A stretch of DNA of 64,000 bases from Dysgonomonas sp. PH5-45 (GCF_029893235.1 NZ_JARXWE010000002.1:1-64000), one strand, 5' to 3'; counted from the first letter of the stretch, positions 46,323 through 56,230 are shown. Notes: generated by a model not told the origin, from the sequence alone. A program made the numbers and translations.

Positions 46323-47462
46323 TTATTTCAACAAATTGGCACTGATAACCATCCGTTGCACTTCGGAAGTACCTTCGTATATCTCTGTGATTTTGGCATC
46401 GCGCATCATTCTTTCTACCGGATACTCGCGGGTATAACCGTATCCACCATGAAATTGAACTGCTTTTACGGTCATATCCATCGCTGTTTCGGCAGCAAAG
46501 AGTTTTGCCTGAGCGGCTTCGACCGAATAAGGCTGTTTGCAGTCTTTCTTATAAGCAGCCAACCGTACAAGAAGGCGGGATGCCTCTATGCGGGTTTGTA
46601 GATCGGCAAGTTGGAATTGTGTGTTTTGGAACTTGGCAATGGGTTTACCGAACTGTTTACGTTCTTTTACGTATTTCACAGTTTCGTCCATCGCTCCTTG
46701 TGCAATACCTAAAGCCTGTGCGGCAATACCTATACGCCCGCCATCAAGGGTTTTCATGGCAATCTTGAAGCCTTCGCCCAAACGTCCCAGCATATTTTCT
46801 TTAGGAACAATGCAATTTTCCATTATCAACTCGCAGGTTGCGGAACCACGTATTCCTAATTTTTTTTCTTCTTTACCTACCGAAAATCCGGGAAAATCGC
46901 GTTCCACGATGAATGCCGATATACCTCTCGTTCCCTGCGATTTGTCGGTCATGGCCATCACTATAAAAATATTGGCTGCCGATGCGTTGGTTATGAATAT
47001 CTTTGATCCGTTAAGAATGTAATTATCGCCATCTTCAACAGCTATTGTTTGCTGTGTTGCGGCATCTGTTCCGGCATTGGGTTCCGTTAGCCCGAATGCT
47101 CCAATCCACTGACCCGAACAGAGTTTAGGAAGATACTTCATCCGTTGCTCTTCTGTTCCGAATTCGTATATGGGAGCAAGGCACAATGATGTGTGGGCAG
47201 ATACAATAACCCCCGTGGTGGCACATACGCGCGATAGTTCTTCGACGGCCATCGAGTAGATACTGTTGGTTCCGCCTGCACCGCCATATTCAACAGGAAA
47301 GGGAATACCCATAATTCCTATCTTGCTCATTTTTTCTACGGTTTCGTAGGGAAAACGTTCTTCTTCGTCAATCTGAGCAGCCAAAGGCTTCACCTCTTTT
47401 TCGGCAAACTCACGAATCATTTGTAGAAACAAGTTTTCTTTTTTCGATAATGAAAAATCCAT
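46323..47462 (-). CDS. bcd: Butyryl-CoA dehydrogenase
   Basis: FAD enzyme reducing crotonyl-CoA to butyryl-CoA, 379 residues. Signatures: GAFGLTEPNAGTDA (about 128-141), ITNASAANIFIVM, and QFHGGYGYTREYPVERMMRDAK with the catalytic-base region TEIYEGTSEVQRM at about 359-371 (E363 or so). Normal length for short-chain acyl-CoA dehydrogenases. Context and Etf neighbours fix the direction as reduction. It lies 29 bp after atoA. Confidence 0.94.
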   Translation of the reverse strand: MDFSLSKKENLFLQMIREFAEKEVKPLAAQIDEEERFPYETVEKMSKIGIMGIPFPVEYGGAGGTNSIYSMAVEELSRVCATTGVIVSAHTSLCLAPIYEFGTEEQRMKYLPKLCSGQWIGAFGLTEPNAGTDAATQQTIAVEDGDNYILNGSKIFITNASAANIFIVMAMTDKSQGTRGISAFIVERDFPGFSVGKEEKKLGIRGSATCELIMENCIVPKENMLGRLGEGFKIAMKTLDGGRIGIAAQALGIAQGAMDETVKYVKERKQFGKPIAKFQNTQFQLADLQTRIEASRLLVRLAAYKKDCKQPYSVEAAQAKLFAAETAMDMTVKAVQFHGGYGYTREYPVERMMRDAKITEIYEGTSEVQRMVISANLLK

Positions 47463-47491
47463 AATGTGTGTGTATATATATTTTTTGTTTT

Positions 47492-48154
47492 TTAATCGAG
47501 CATCATTGGTTTAAGGTCGTCGGCAATGATAAGCGTAGCCTCAGTTGCGGCTTGCACATCTTCCGGGGTAAATTCCGGATGAATTTCCTTCAGTACAAGC
47601 CCCTTGTCGGTCACTTCTATCACACCCATTTCAGACACAATGAGATTTACCTGTCCTTTAGCGGTTAGTGGCAAAGTGCACTTTTTCATTATTTTATGAC
47701 TTCCTTTGGCTGTATGCTCCATTGCCAGAATGACACGTTTTGTACCCACCAGCAGGTCCATGGCTCCACCCATGCCGGGCGTCTTTTTTCCGGGAATCAT
47801 CCAATTGGCAAGATCTCCTTTTTCATCAACTTGCAATGCACCAAGGATACTGACATCTATATGCCCGCCACGTATAATACCGAATGATGTTGCGCTGTCG
47901 AAACTCGAAGCCCCCGGGTGAACCGAAACATAGCCTCCTCCGGCATTGGTAACAGTGACATCTTCTTCGCCTTGGGGTGGAGTAGAACCGATGCCCAGCA
48001 TTCCGTTTTCGGTATGTAGGATAACATGCACATCTTTAGGTAAATAATTTGGCACAAGCGTAGGCAGACCTATACCCAAATTCACAACATCGCCATCTTT
48101 CAGTTCTTTGGCAACGCGCTTGGCTATGACTTCTTTTATCTGATCTTTTTCCAT
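47492..48154 (-). CDS. atoA: Butyryl-CoA:acetoacetate CoA-transferase beta subunit
   Basis: Family I CoA-transferase beta subunit. Start chosen at ATG 48154 (220 residues); the open frame runs 22 codons further into the end of kamE, with a Lys/Asn-rich leader that the family lacks. VNLGIGLPTLVPNYLP and the active-site Glu in HTENGMLGIG (about 52) are clear. Its alpha partner atoD is at the other end of the kam genes, 8.6 kb upstream. It exchanges butyryl-CoA with acetoacetate from Kce. Confidence 0.93.
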   Translation of the reverse strand: MEKDQIKEVIAKRVAKELKDGDVVNLGIGLPTLVPNYLPKDVHVILHTENGMLGIGSTPPQGEEDVTVTNAGGGYVSVHPGASSFDSATSFGIIRGGHIDVSILGALQVDEKGDLANWMIPGKKTPGMGGAMDLLVGTKRVILAMEHTAKGSHKIMKKCTLPLTAKGQVNLIVSEMGVIEVTDKGLVLKEIHPEFTPEDVQAATEATLIIADDLKPMMLD

Positions 48155-48176
48155 AGTGTCGGTATATTTTAAGTTG

Positions 48177-48974
48177 TTATTTTTTTTCTTCTTCCATTCT
48201 CCTGTATAGCTCTTGAGCAACGTACGAGGCTACATCGTCGGCATAAGTGTTCATGCCGAAACCTGCATCGTAGCCCAGCTCCTTGGCCAGTTCGTGCGTT
48301 ATACGCGGACCGCCGCAAGCCAAAATAACTTTGTGGCGCAGATTTTCGGCTTCGAGCATCTCGACCAACTCGGTCAGATTTTGTATATGCACATCTTTTT
48401 GGGTAACGGTTTGCGATATAAGCAGGGCATCAGCATCCATTTCCAACGCTTTGGCTATAAAGTCTTCGTTGGTAACTTGGCTGCCCATATTGAGCGTCTC
48501 GAACATATCGTAACGTTCAAGGCCGTAATGTCCGGCAAAACCTTTCATGTTCATAATGGCATCTATACCAACAGTATGTGCATCAGTGCCTGTGCTTGCA
48601 CCTATTATCCTGATGGGGCGGCCGATGTAGGTACGTACAAAATCGTCTGTTTCGCCCATATCCCATTTCTTGGCATTGACTTTAGGGACATGTATGTTTG
48701 TATAGTCGACAGTGTGTCCGCAACTGCCATAACAGTTGAAGAAGGTGAATCCTTCGGTAAGTTCTTTATGAAAGACAACCAGAGGGTTTTCGAACCCCAT
48801 TTTTTTCATTAGCTGTTTGGCCGCTTCAACCGCTTCGTCGGTGTCGGGCACGGGTAGGGTAAAACTGATCTGGGTTTTACCATCGTTCATAGTGTCGCCA
48901 TAAGGCTTTATCTTTGTCAGGTCTAATACCTTATCGAAGTCTTGTGCTTCGGTCGAATATAATCCTCCGCTCAT
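48177..48974 (-). CDS. kamE: Lysine 5,6-aminomutase beta subunit
   Basis: Adenosylcobalamin- and PLP-binding subunit that moves the epsilon-amino group of beta-lysine to carbon 5. 265 residues. The B12 motif is TDAHTVG with axial H133, and the PLP Lys is K144 in MNMKG, the same numbers as in the clostridial enzyme as I recall. ACGGPR and GMNTYADD complete the B12 pocket. It begins 5 bp after kamD. Confidence 0.95.
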   Translation of the reverse strand: MSGGLYSTEAQDFDKVLDLTKIKPYGDTMNDGKTQISFTLPVPDTDEAVEAAKQLMKKMGFENPLVVFHKELTEGFTFFNCYGSCGHTVDYTNIHVPKVNAKKWDMGETDDFVRTYIGRPIRIIGASTGTDAHTVGIDAIMNMKGFAGHYGLERYDMFETLNMGSQVTNEDFIAKALEMDADALLISQTVTQKDVHIQNLTELVEMLEAENLRHKVILACGGPRITHELAKELGYDAGFGMNTYADDVASYVAQELYRRMEEEKK

Positions 48975-48979
48975 AATGT

Positions 48980-50548
48980 TTAATTTTTAGAATTATAATT
49001 CCTGTTCATAATCTCGATGAAAGGATTAAAATAATTACTACCCTTTTCAACTACACCGTCAAGGCCTTTACCTCCGTCTTTGGGACGTTTCACGTTGCCG
49101 AAAATTCCTTTTTCGAGAGCCGGAAATAATCCTTCCGTTTCTATATTCTGGAGTAAATCTGTTGCCTTGTCAAGAACCTGTTGAGCACGTTTTTGCATCA
49201 TGCCGTCTTTTTTGAAAGTAACTTCGTCGCCTATATTCTTCATGTTATTAAAAATATAGCGGGCGTTTTCGATAGACAGGTACCTGTCGGACATGAAAGG
49301 GGTGTGGATAGCCTCGGTTGGCATACCCAACAGTTGCAGTCCCTGCGATGTCCATATGCCTATCATATTGAACAGGGCGTCTTGTATATGGCCTTTAAAA
49401 ATGTTGCCTGTCATAAATTTTGTGGGCGGCATATACTTGAGAGGGGCATTCGGGAAGATTTCTCTTGTCATCTGTGCTTGTGCAAGTTCCAGAAGGAAAC
49501 CGTTTTCCAGGTCAGGATCCATCTCGAAGGCATGCCCCAAGCCCATTTGTTCTTCGGGAAGTCCGGCCAAGGCTGCGAGTTGCTCGTTTATGAAATCGGA
49601 TGCCAGAACGGTATGTGCTTCTTCAACGGCATCGGCTGTTGTGAGGTAATTATCTTCGCCGGTGTTGATGATAACACCTGCAAAACCGTTTATCACCCTC
49701 GACATGTATTGGTCAACAATGGTACGTTGCATATTAATATCACGAAACAGGATTCCGTAAAGAGCATCGTTCAGCATCACATCCAGTCCCTCCAGAGCAC
49801 CCATTGCCGCAATTTCGGGCATACACAGCCCCGAACAGTAGTTGCACAGGCGGATATAGCGGCCTATTTCTTCGCCTACTTCGTCTAATGCTTTACGCAT
49901 AATGCGGAAGTTCTCTTGTGTGGCATACGTGCCGCCAAAGCCTTCGGTTGTAGCTCCATAAGGAACATAATCGAGCAAGCTTTGCCCTGTGGTGCGGATT
50001 ACGGCTATAATATCGGCTCCTTGCCTTGCTGCGGCTTGTGCCTGAACAATATCTTCATAAATATTCCCTGTGGCAACAATAACATACAGATAAGGCATAG
50101 GGCCTTCGCCTATGGTTGCTATATAATTCTCCCGTTTTTTGCGGCGGGAACTAATTTTTTCTATACATGTATTGATATAAGGCTTCAGAACCTCTACAAT
50201 TTTTTCGCGTGGTTGTAAAGGTAAGCGCGAAATGTCTATCGAACCTTCCATCACCGCTTCGGCTATTTGCTGGGGTGCACTGCCTGTGTGCAACATGGCG
50301 TTGCCCAGATAAAAGAGTACACCTTCGCCTAAAATCCCTTTCTCCTTGAGGTCGTTGATTAGTATATTTGGTAGGGGAGCTTTATTCTCGTCTACACCGT
50401 CAATACCTATCAAACGGCACAGGGTACGCTCAACGGCAACGGTTGTATAGTTATCCGCAAAGTTTTGTACATCGTGAGCAATCGCTTTGGCAAGGTTGCG
50501 CGCATGTTCTACTTTTGCGAAATCGAGATTTAATTTACTTTCTTGCAT
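48980..50548 (-). CDS. kamD: Lysine 5,6-aminomutase alpha subunit
   Basis: Large catalytic TIM-barrel subunit, 522 residues, which binds substrate, PLP phosphate and the adenosyl side of the cofactor. Recognised by MLHTGSAPQQIAEAVMEG, IATIGEGPMPYLYVIVATGN, TTGQSLLDYVPYGATTEGFGGTYATQENFRIMR (about 188-220) and the C-terminal LDGVVEKGSNYFNP. Length is as expected. It lies between kamC and kamE with gaps of 5-6 bp. Confidence 0.95.
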   Translation of the reverse strand: MQESKLNLDFAKVEHARNLAKAIAHDVQNFADNYTTVAVERTLCRLIGIDGVDENKAPLPNILINDLKEKGILGEGVLFYLGNAMLHTGSAPQQIAEAVMEGSIDISRLPLQPREKIVEVLKPYINTCIEKISSRRKKRENYIATIGEGPMPYLYVIVATGNIYEDIVQAQAAARQGADIIAVIRTTGQSLLDYVPYGATTEGFGGTYATQENFRIMRKALDEVGEEIGRYIRLCNYCSGLCMPEIAAMGALEGLDVMLNDALYGILFRDINMQRTIVDQYMSRVINGFAGVIINTGEDNYLTTADAVEEAHTVLASDFINEQLAALAGLPEEQMGLGHAFEMDPDLENGFLLELAQAQMTREIFPNAPLKYMPPTKFMTGNIFKGHIQDALFNMIGIWTSQGLQLLGMPTEAIHTPFMSDRYLSIENARYIFNNMKNIGDEVTFKKDGMMQKRAQQVLDKATDLLQNIETEGLFPALEKGIFGNVKRPKDGGKGLDGVVEKGSNYFNPFIEIMNRNYNSKN

Positions 50549-50554
50549 AATTTT

Positions 50555-51934
50555 TTATTTCTTCAAATATTTATTTGCTTTATCGAGCAACGCTTGGTCT
50601 ACTCCTAAGATACCGGCTATGTGCAATGCCTCGTGCGGAACAGTTTCAGTTCTGTCTTCTACGAGTGTATAGTCAATAAATCGGTTTATATTTTTAAGCG
50701 ATAACTGCTCGTTTATTCTTTTTTCTACAAATCCTTTAACCCTCAATCTTCGGCATTTTGCAATCAAGCCACTATAATGGGTTGTTATGACTGACAGAAC
50801 CCTGTTCTCGGTAAAGAAATCAACTAGAGCATTGACCAAAGCCATGCCTTCTGTTGGGTTGGTTGTTCGTGCGGGTTCGTCTATAAGGGCTAATACTTTG
50901 GAGCCTCCGTTCACTGATTCAACTATTTTGTTGATTTTCAGCATTTCGGCAGCGTACGACGATAATCCTTGTTGTGTATTCTGGTCATCGCCAATACAAA
51001 GGAAAATTTTATCGACCAAGACGATTGAAGCCATTTCGGCAGGAATCCAAAAACCGAACTGTGCCATACTCTGAGCCAATGCCAACGATTTGAGTAAAAC
51101 GCTTTTCCCTGCCATATTTGCACCTGTAACAACAGTTGCTTCCAGCTCGATACGTATGTCGATAGGCTGATAGGATAGGGCAGTACGTTCCAGTTGACGG
51201 GCTACTTCGATATGCCATAAGCCTGTGTAGGATGTTTTATCGTTTACTATTTGTGGCATACAAAGCTTATTCAACACGGCAAACTCCGCTTTGGCTACGA
51301 TAATATCTAATTGCGCCAAGTTAAGGAGGGTATCCTGCAAAACGGCGTAATGTTCTTTCAGTTGGTTTGTCAAGTCCTTTCTGATACTGTCTTCTATCTC
51401 AGACTCCTGTTCCCGAAGTTTTGGCAAGAGGCTGGGGTCTTCGTTCAATCGTATTTCTTTGCGTACAATTGAAAGGTTGGCAGAATAAGCATCATAGACA
51501 TAAAACTGCGAAACACCTGTGTTTTCGGGGTCCAGCAATTTTACAACTTCAGTCAGGTCAGATAAGGTTATCACCGAGAGATTCGCGTTCGTCATTTCCC
51601 TTCTAATCTTTGCGGAAAGCAGAGCCAACTCTTTTATCTCGAAAAGTTCTATATCGCCCAATGTATAGCCATTCTGCAAATAATGGAGAGTGGTACGGAT
51701 ATCTTTCAGTTGGTGCAGGCAGAAGTCGGACAAAGGTTTCCTGCAATTACCATCGCTATCCCAAAGGCAATAGATGGTTTGCAGGGTTTTGTTATAATGG
51801 TCTTCCAGTTTAGCCTTGTTATTGGAAAAAGGTGTTTCGTAAAGCATATAACGCCCTATTGACGACTTGATATTCAGACAGTCGAAAATATACCGTAATC
51901 CGGCTATTTGGCTCAATGCTTCTTTAAACAACAT
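50555..51934 (-). CDS. kamC: MutS-like ATPase of the lysine pathway (KamC-type)
   Basis: 459 residues. MutS lever/clamp-like helices (about 90-250) lead into an ATPase with Walker A VVTGANMAGKSVLLKS (about 269-284), QGLSSYAAEMLKI and Walker B VLALIDEPARTTNPTEG (about 350-366), where MutS has LLDEiGrGTs. The mismatch-binding N-domain and C-terminal dimer helix are missing. Encoded inside the kam operon, it is more likely to remodel or reactivate an aminomutase than to repair DNA. That role is inference. It overlaps kamB by 11 bp. Confidence 0.85.
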   Translation of the reverse strand: MLFKEALSQIAGLRYIFDCLNIKSSIGRYMLYETPFSNNKAKLEDHYNKTLQTIYCLWDSDGNCRKPLSDFCLHQLKDIRTTLHYLQNGYTLGDIELFEIKELALLSAKIRREMTNANLSVITLSDLTEVVKLLDPENTGVSQFYVYDAYSANLSIVRKEIRLNEDPSLLPKLREQESEIEDSIRKDLTNQLKEHYAVLQDTLLNLAQLDIIVAKAEFAVLNKLCMPQIVNDKTSYTGLWHIEVARQLERTALSYQPIDIRIELEATVVTGANMAGKSVLLKSLALAQSMAQFGFWIPAEMASIVLVDKIFLCIGDDQNTQQGLSSYAAEMLKINKIVESVNGGSKVLALIDEPARTTNPTEGMALVNALVDFFTENRVLSVITTHYSGLIAKCRRLRVKGFVEKRINEQLSLKNINRFIDYTLVEDRTETVPHEALHIAGILGVDQALLDKANKYLKK

Positions 51935-52961
51935 AATCGGTTTCTATTTTACGAACATCAACAACAGGTACTTCAACCTCTCTCCTTAGGGCATCGCAAA
52001 GCGTGTCGGAGTCGAGAAGGTATCCTTCGGGCGACTGTGGGTTAACACATATAGCCAGCAGGTTGTTACGATCAAGAACCTGCAAGGTATGCCCTTTTTT
52101 GAGGTATGCGTAAAACACCTCGGGTGTGACGAATATACGACTGAAGTCGCGTATAACAAGGTTTACAGGCACGGGCTGAAGTTTCAGAAAATCTAAAAAC
52201 TTATTGCCCACAATACCCGAAACAAACAAATGATGACCGTATCTGAAAATATCTTCATTCGAACTATTTTTTTTGAATAAAAGGCTTGAAGCGATATTTA
52301 AGTCGTGGACGATATTTTCCCCTTCCTCTTTTGATATTGCATATACTCCGTTTTCTATTCCGGAGAGAGAATTTTTGAGGACGGAATCCACTTCTTCCAA
52401 ACAAATAAGGTCGTAGATAAATTTTGTTCTGTACACCAGTTCGGGAATGTTGCCCGAAACCGCGGCCCCTGTTGCCAGAATCATGGCCTCCGTAACAGTG
52501 GGCGCTCCGGCGCTTAACCGCGAAAGCGCACCGTCTACAATTACCGTATCCACACCTTTTTTCCTCAATCGGGCAATCATTGCTTTTATGCCTGCCGTAT
52601 CTGACGGGCCTGCAAGTATAATGTTCCCTTTGTTGAGCGCGCGGGCAGTAACGGTTTTGCCCAAGGCTGAATTACGTTCGCTCGTTTCGTCAATTATTGC
52701 CGTGAGCTGCTTTTCACGATAGTGTTTTTCGGATGTAACAAACCACATGCCTTCGTACAGGTTTATTTCGGGTTTAGCGGTTTGCATCAGTTGGTCGGTT
52801 GTTTCACCATCCAATCCGATAGAAGAAACTGCTATTGTTTTGCCGGAGTTTTTATGAATACTATGCAGAATGTAATTCAAACATTCGGTTTTGCCCGTAT
52901 TCTTTTCCAAGCCAACAATCGACAGGCTTTTGTATCCTACTATTTTATCTGAAAGCAGCAT
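51924..52961 (-). CDS. kamB: P-loop NTPase of the lysine pathway (KamB-type)
   Basis: 345 residues, unknown function. The N-terminus has a P-loop, GLEKNTGKTEC (about 17-27), and a Walker-B-like VDTVIVDGALSR (about 136-147), as in dethiobiotin-synthetase/MobB-type nucleotide enzymes. The C-terminal half (about 210-345) has no recognised domain. Genes of this type lie between kamA and kamC-D in other lysine fermenters. It overlaps kamC by 11 bp and starts 14 bp after kamA. A helper for the B12 or radical enzyme is inferred. Confidence 0.8.
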   Translation of the reverse strand: MLLSDKIVGYKSLSIVGLEKNTGKTECLNYILHSIHKNSGKTIAVSSIGLDGETTDQLMQTAKPEINLYEGMWFVTSEKHYREKQLTAIIDETSERNSALGKTVTARALNKGNIILAGPSDTAGIKAMIARLRKKGVDTVIVDGALSRLSAGAPTVTEAMILATGAAVSGNIPELVYRTKFIYDLICLEEVDSVLKNSLSGIENGVYAISKEEGENIVHDLNIASSLLFKKNSSNEDIFRYGHHLFVSGIVGNKFLDFLKLQPVPVNLVIRDFSRIFVTPEVFYAYLKKGHTLQVLDRNNLLAICVNPQSPEGYLLDSDTLCDALRREVEVPVVDVRKIETDYVV

Positions 52962-52975
52962 CTATTTGGTTTACG

Positions 52976-54229
52976 TTATTTCGACTGATTAACCGTATTA
53001 CGTACCTTCCGTTCCAGATAAGAAGGTTCGATAGATAATTTTTTCCCTTCGAGCAATTCGGCAACTCCCTCTAAGTGACGTTGTTTCTCGCATTCTTCGC
53101 AATAACAAACATCTTTGTAGTCGTCGGGTTCGGTATAAGTAGTGACCACTCCTTCAAAATTTCGTAATGCAACACGATGAGGTGCTTGCGAAATCATGTA
53201 GGTAGGCATAACAGGTATCTTGCCACCGCCGCCGGGTGCGTCAACAACAAATGTGGGAACGGCGTAACCCGATGTATGCCCCCGGAGGCTTTCGATAATC
53301 TCAATGCCTTTCGATACAGGAGTACGGAAATGCCCAATGCCTAACGATAAATCGCAAACGTATATGTAATAAGGTCTTACACGAATCTTTACTAACTGAT
53401 GAACCAACTTGCGCATGATGTGCGTGCAGTCGTTTATACCTCTCAACAATACAGACTGATTTCCGAGAGGGATACCGGCATTAGCCATGCGTGCGCAAGC
53501 AGCAGCCGACTCTTCGGTTATTTCGTTTGGATGATTAAAATGAGTATTCAGCCAAATGGGGTGGTATTTTTTTAGCATTTCCACCAAATCGTCAGTGATA
53601 CGCTGTGGCAAAACCACCGGAGTACGCGACCCTATGCGGATAATTTCCACATGTGGAATATCCCGTAGACGCTTTATTATAGATTCCAACATGCTATCGC
53701 TTACCAGCAAAGCATCTCCTCCCGACAGAAGTACATCACGAATTTCAGGGTGTGCGGCAATATATTCTATTGCACGGTCTATATTACTTTTGGGCGATTC
53801 GTGGTCGTTATGCCCTGCAAAACGCCTGCGGGTACAATGGCGACAATACATGGCACATTGGTCTGTAATCAGGAAAAGAACCCTGTCAGGGTATCTGTGG
53901 GTAAGCCCGGGAACAGGCGAGTCGGTATCTTCGTGCAGTGGGTCTTCCAGATCCGAGGGCGAACGGTGCAACTCTTCTATTGTAGGGATAGATTGCTTGC
54001 GGATGGGGCAATGAGGATTATCGGGGTCTATCAGACTCAGATAATATGGCGTGATGGCCATACGCAAGGTTTTGAGTGATTCGCGTACACCTTCTTCTTC
54101 CGAAGGCGTAAGGATTATATATTTTTTTAGTTGATCGAGTGTTTCTATTCTGTTCCTTACCTGCCAATGCCAATCGTTCCACTGACTGTCGGTAACTTCC
54201 GGAAAAAACAATTTTCTATTACTACCCAT
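52976..54229 (-). CDS. kamA: Lysine 2,3-aminomutase
   Basis: Radical-SAM, PLP enzyme making L-beta-lysine from L-lysine, the first step of the pathway. I use ATG at 54229 (417 residues); the frame extends to 54283 but adds an atypical leader. The iron-sulfur motif is CAMYCRHC (CX3CX2C, about residue 116-123), then LLSGGDALLV, and the PLP lysine region GGGGKIPVMPTYM. A C-terminal CYCEECEKQRHLEG holds the zinc cysteines. All motifs are intact. Confidence 0.95.
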   Translation of the reverse strand: MGSNRKLFFPEVTDSQWNDWHWQVRNRIETLDQLKKYIILTPSEEEGVRESLKTLRMAITPYYLSLIDPDNPHCPIRKQSIPTIEELHRSPSDLEDPLHEDTDSPVPGLTHRYPDRVLFLITDQCAMYCRHCTRRRFAGHNDHESPKSNIDRAIEYIAAHPEIRDVLLSGGDALLVSDSMLESIIKRLRDIPHVEIIRIGSRTPVVLPQRITDDLVEMLKKYHPIWLNTHFNHPNEITEESAAACARMANAGIPLGNQSVLLRGINDCTHIMRKLVHQLVKIRVRPYYIYVCDLSLGIGHFRTPVSKGIEIIESLRGHTSGYAVPTFVVDAPGGGGKIPVMPTYMISQAPHRVALRNFEGVVTTYTEPDDYKDVCYCEECEKQRHLEGVAELLEGKKLSIEPSYLERKVRNTVNQSK

Positions 54230-54311
54230 AAATAATGTTTTATATACTAATATAAAGGCTTGCAGGGTGATTCTTTTCTGCAAACCTTTATTGTGTTGTC
54301 CTTAATATAGA

Positions 54312-55352
54312 TTATGCATACAGTTCGGTGAAGACCTCACGCAACTGGTCATTTTCGCGTAATTCCTGCAATGTAATTTCGGCATGGCCTTTGGTGTATC
54401 CGTTACCGATAAGCATTGTAACATCGCTGCCCACGCCTTCTGCACCGAGGGCTGCTTTTGTGAAGCTGGTAGCCATTGAGAAGAAATAAACAATACCAGT
54501 GTCTTTAGTACACAGTACGCTTGCCATTTCTGTATCGGGGATGTTTACATTGTTTATGGTGATGTCGCACATTTCGCCGTTTGTGAGTTCGCTAACGGTT
54601 TTCATAACAGGGATGGGTTGCGTGGCATCGCCAACAAAAACTTCGTCGCAAAAACCTAACTTCACCAAACGGTCGGCACTACTTTGCGAATAACATAAGC
54701 CTATAACCTTGCCTGTAACGCCTGTGCGTTTACGAGCCTCGTAACAGCATAACATACCCGATTTACCACCGGCTCCGATAATAAATACTGTATCGCCCGG
54801 TTTAACGAGTTTGGCTGTTTGGGCAGGAGCTCCGGCAACATCAAGAGCCGAAAGAGCAAGTTTTTCGGGAAGGTCTTCCGGTATTTTTGCATAAATTCCG
54901 CTTTCAAAAAGAATAGCCTTACCGTCTATGTCTACTTGATCTACATCGCTACGGATTTCTTTTATTTTATCTATCCTTAAGGGGGTGAGCGACAGAGATA
55001 CAAGAGTAGCTATTTTATCACCTTCCTTAAGGTCTATTTTTCCTTTCAGGGCATCACCTATTTTTTCAACCACGCCAAGCAACATACCACCCGATCCGGT
55101 AACCGGATTGCGGTGTTTTCCTTGCTTTTCAACAATGTCGAGCATTATTTCGGCTATTTTTTCTTCGTTACCCCCCGCTTGTTCGTATATCTGCGTGAAG
55201 CTTGCCGAGTCTATATTCAGTGTGAGTACATCTATGAGTATTTCGTTGTCATAGATTTCGTCCATATTGTTGTCTAATTTGTCGGCAGGTTGAGGCAACA
55301 CGCCTTTAGGTTTTATTACTCTGTGTAATCCGTATTTGTCTCCTTGTTTCAT
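54312..55352 (-). CDS. kdd: 3,5-diaminohexanoate dehydrogenase
   Basis: Oxidises L-erythro-3,5-diaminohexanoate to 3-keto-5-aminohexanoate. 346 residues: N-terminal catalytic part (IKPKGVLPQPADKLDNN start region) and a Rossmann domain with IIGAGGKSGMLC (about 168-180). The C-terminal YTKGHAEITLQELREN is family-typical. Order and neighbours (kce upstream, kamA downstream by 82 bp) fix the role. Confidence 0.93.
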   Translation of the reverse strand: MKQGDKYGLHRVIKPKGVLPQPADKLDNNMDEIYDNEILIDVLTLNIDSASFTQIYEQAGGNEEKIAEIMLDIVEKQGKHRNPVTGSGGMLLGVVEKIGDALKGKIDLKEGDKIATLVSLSLTPLRIDKIKEIRSDVDQVDIDGKAILFESGIYAKIPEDLPEKLALSALDVAGAPAQTAKLVKPGDTVFIIGAGGKSGMLCCYEARKRTGVTGKVIGLCYSQSSADRLVKLGFCDEVFVGDATQPIPVMKTVSELTNGEMCDITINNVNIPDTEMASVLCTKDTGIVYFFSMATSFTKAALGAEGVGSDVTMLIGNGYTKGHAEITLQELRENDQLREVFTELYA

Positions 55353-55411
55353 AGATAATATTATTGTTATTTTGTTTTCTTAGTAAATATTTCTGAGTAG
55401 GGATGAGGGGC

Positions 55412-56230
55412 TTATGCAAGCCCTAACATTTGGCGAGCTTCGGCAGGAGTAGCTATTTCGCGTCCGAACTCTTTGGCCAAACGCACTACTTTTTCAACCA
55501 TTTCGCCATTCGATTTTGCTAAAACACCTCTCGACAGATAGATGTTGTCTTCAAAACCAACACGCACATGCCCTCCGTCAATAATGGCAAGCATGGCAAG
55601 GGTAAACGCATAGCGGCCTACACCCGTAACGCAATAAGTGGCATCGGCAGGCAGGCTATGACGCATAAAACTGAAATCGCGAAGATCGCCGCCAATTCCG
55701 CCATTGACACCCATCACCATATTGAAGTGCATGGGCGACTTAATGAACCCTTTTTTACCTAAGCGTATGGCCATCTCTATCATACTTTTGTCAAAGACTT
55801 CGAGTTCGGGTTTTATATTCCGGTCTATCATTCTCTGTCCGAAGTTCTTGATGGTAGTTTCGGTATTCATGAATACTTCATCACCGCCAAAGTTGAGAGT
55901 ACCACAATCGAGCGAAGCCATTTCGGGGTTCAGCTCTGTTGGTTGCAGGCGTTCATCGTCAGTCATTCCAACAGCACCACCCGTTGAGGGCAGGATAATC
56001 ACATCAGGACATACTTTCTTGATGGCTTCTATCACCACCCTAAAACGTTCTCTGTCTTGTGTAGGCGTTCCATCGTCGTGTCTTACGTGCAGGTGAATAA
56101 TACTTGCTCCGGCATCGTAAGCCGATTTAGCTTCGCGAACACATTCTTCAACAGTATAAGGAACCGCAGGATTATGCTCCTTTGTGACTTCGGCACCACT
56201 GATAGCTGCGGTAATAATAAGTTTTTCCAT
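55412..56230 (-). CDS. kce: 3-keto-5-aminohexanoate cleavage enzyme
   Basis: Condenses 3-keto-5-aminohexanoate with acetyl-CoA to give acetoacetate and 3-aminobutyryl-CoA. 272 residues, TIM barrel with zinc histidines in SIIHLHVRHDDG (about 44-55), the substrate-region PSTGGAVGM (about 80) and late Glu in GFEDNIYL (about 228). Normal length for the BKACE family. Located between kal and kdd. Confidence 0.95.
   Translation of the reverse strand: MEKLIITAAISGAEVTKEHNPAVPYTVEECVREAKSAYDAGASIIHLHVRHDDGTPTQDRERFRVVIEAIKKVCPDVIILPSTGGAVGMTDDERLQPTELNPEMASLDCGTLNFGGDEVFMNTETTIKNFGQRMIDRNIKPELEVFDKSMIEMAIRLGKKGFIKSPMHFNMVMGVNGGIGGDLRDFSFMRHSLPADATYCVTGVGRYAFTLAMLAIIDGGHVRVGFEDNIYLSRGVLAKSNGEMVEKVVRLAKEFGREIATPAEARQMLGLA

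Noticed and set aside
50555-51934. Reading the KamC gene as a DNA mismatch repair mutS
   Set aside because: No mismatch-recognition domain or dimerisation helix, altered Walker B, and location inside the lysine operon; the true mutS2 of the region is at 40619.
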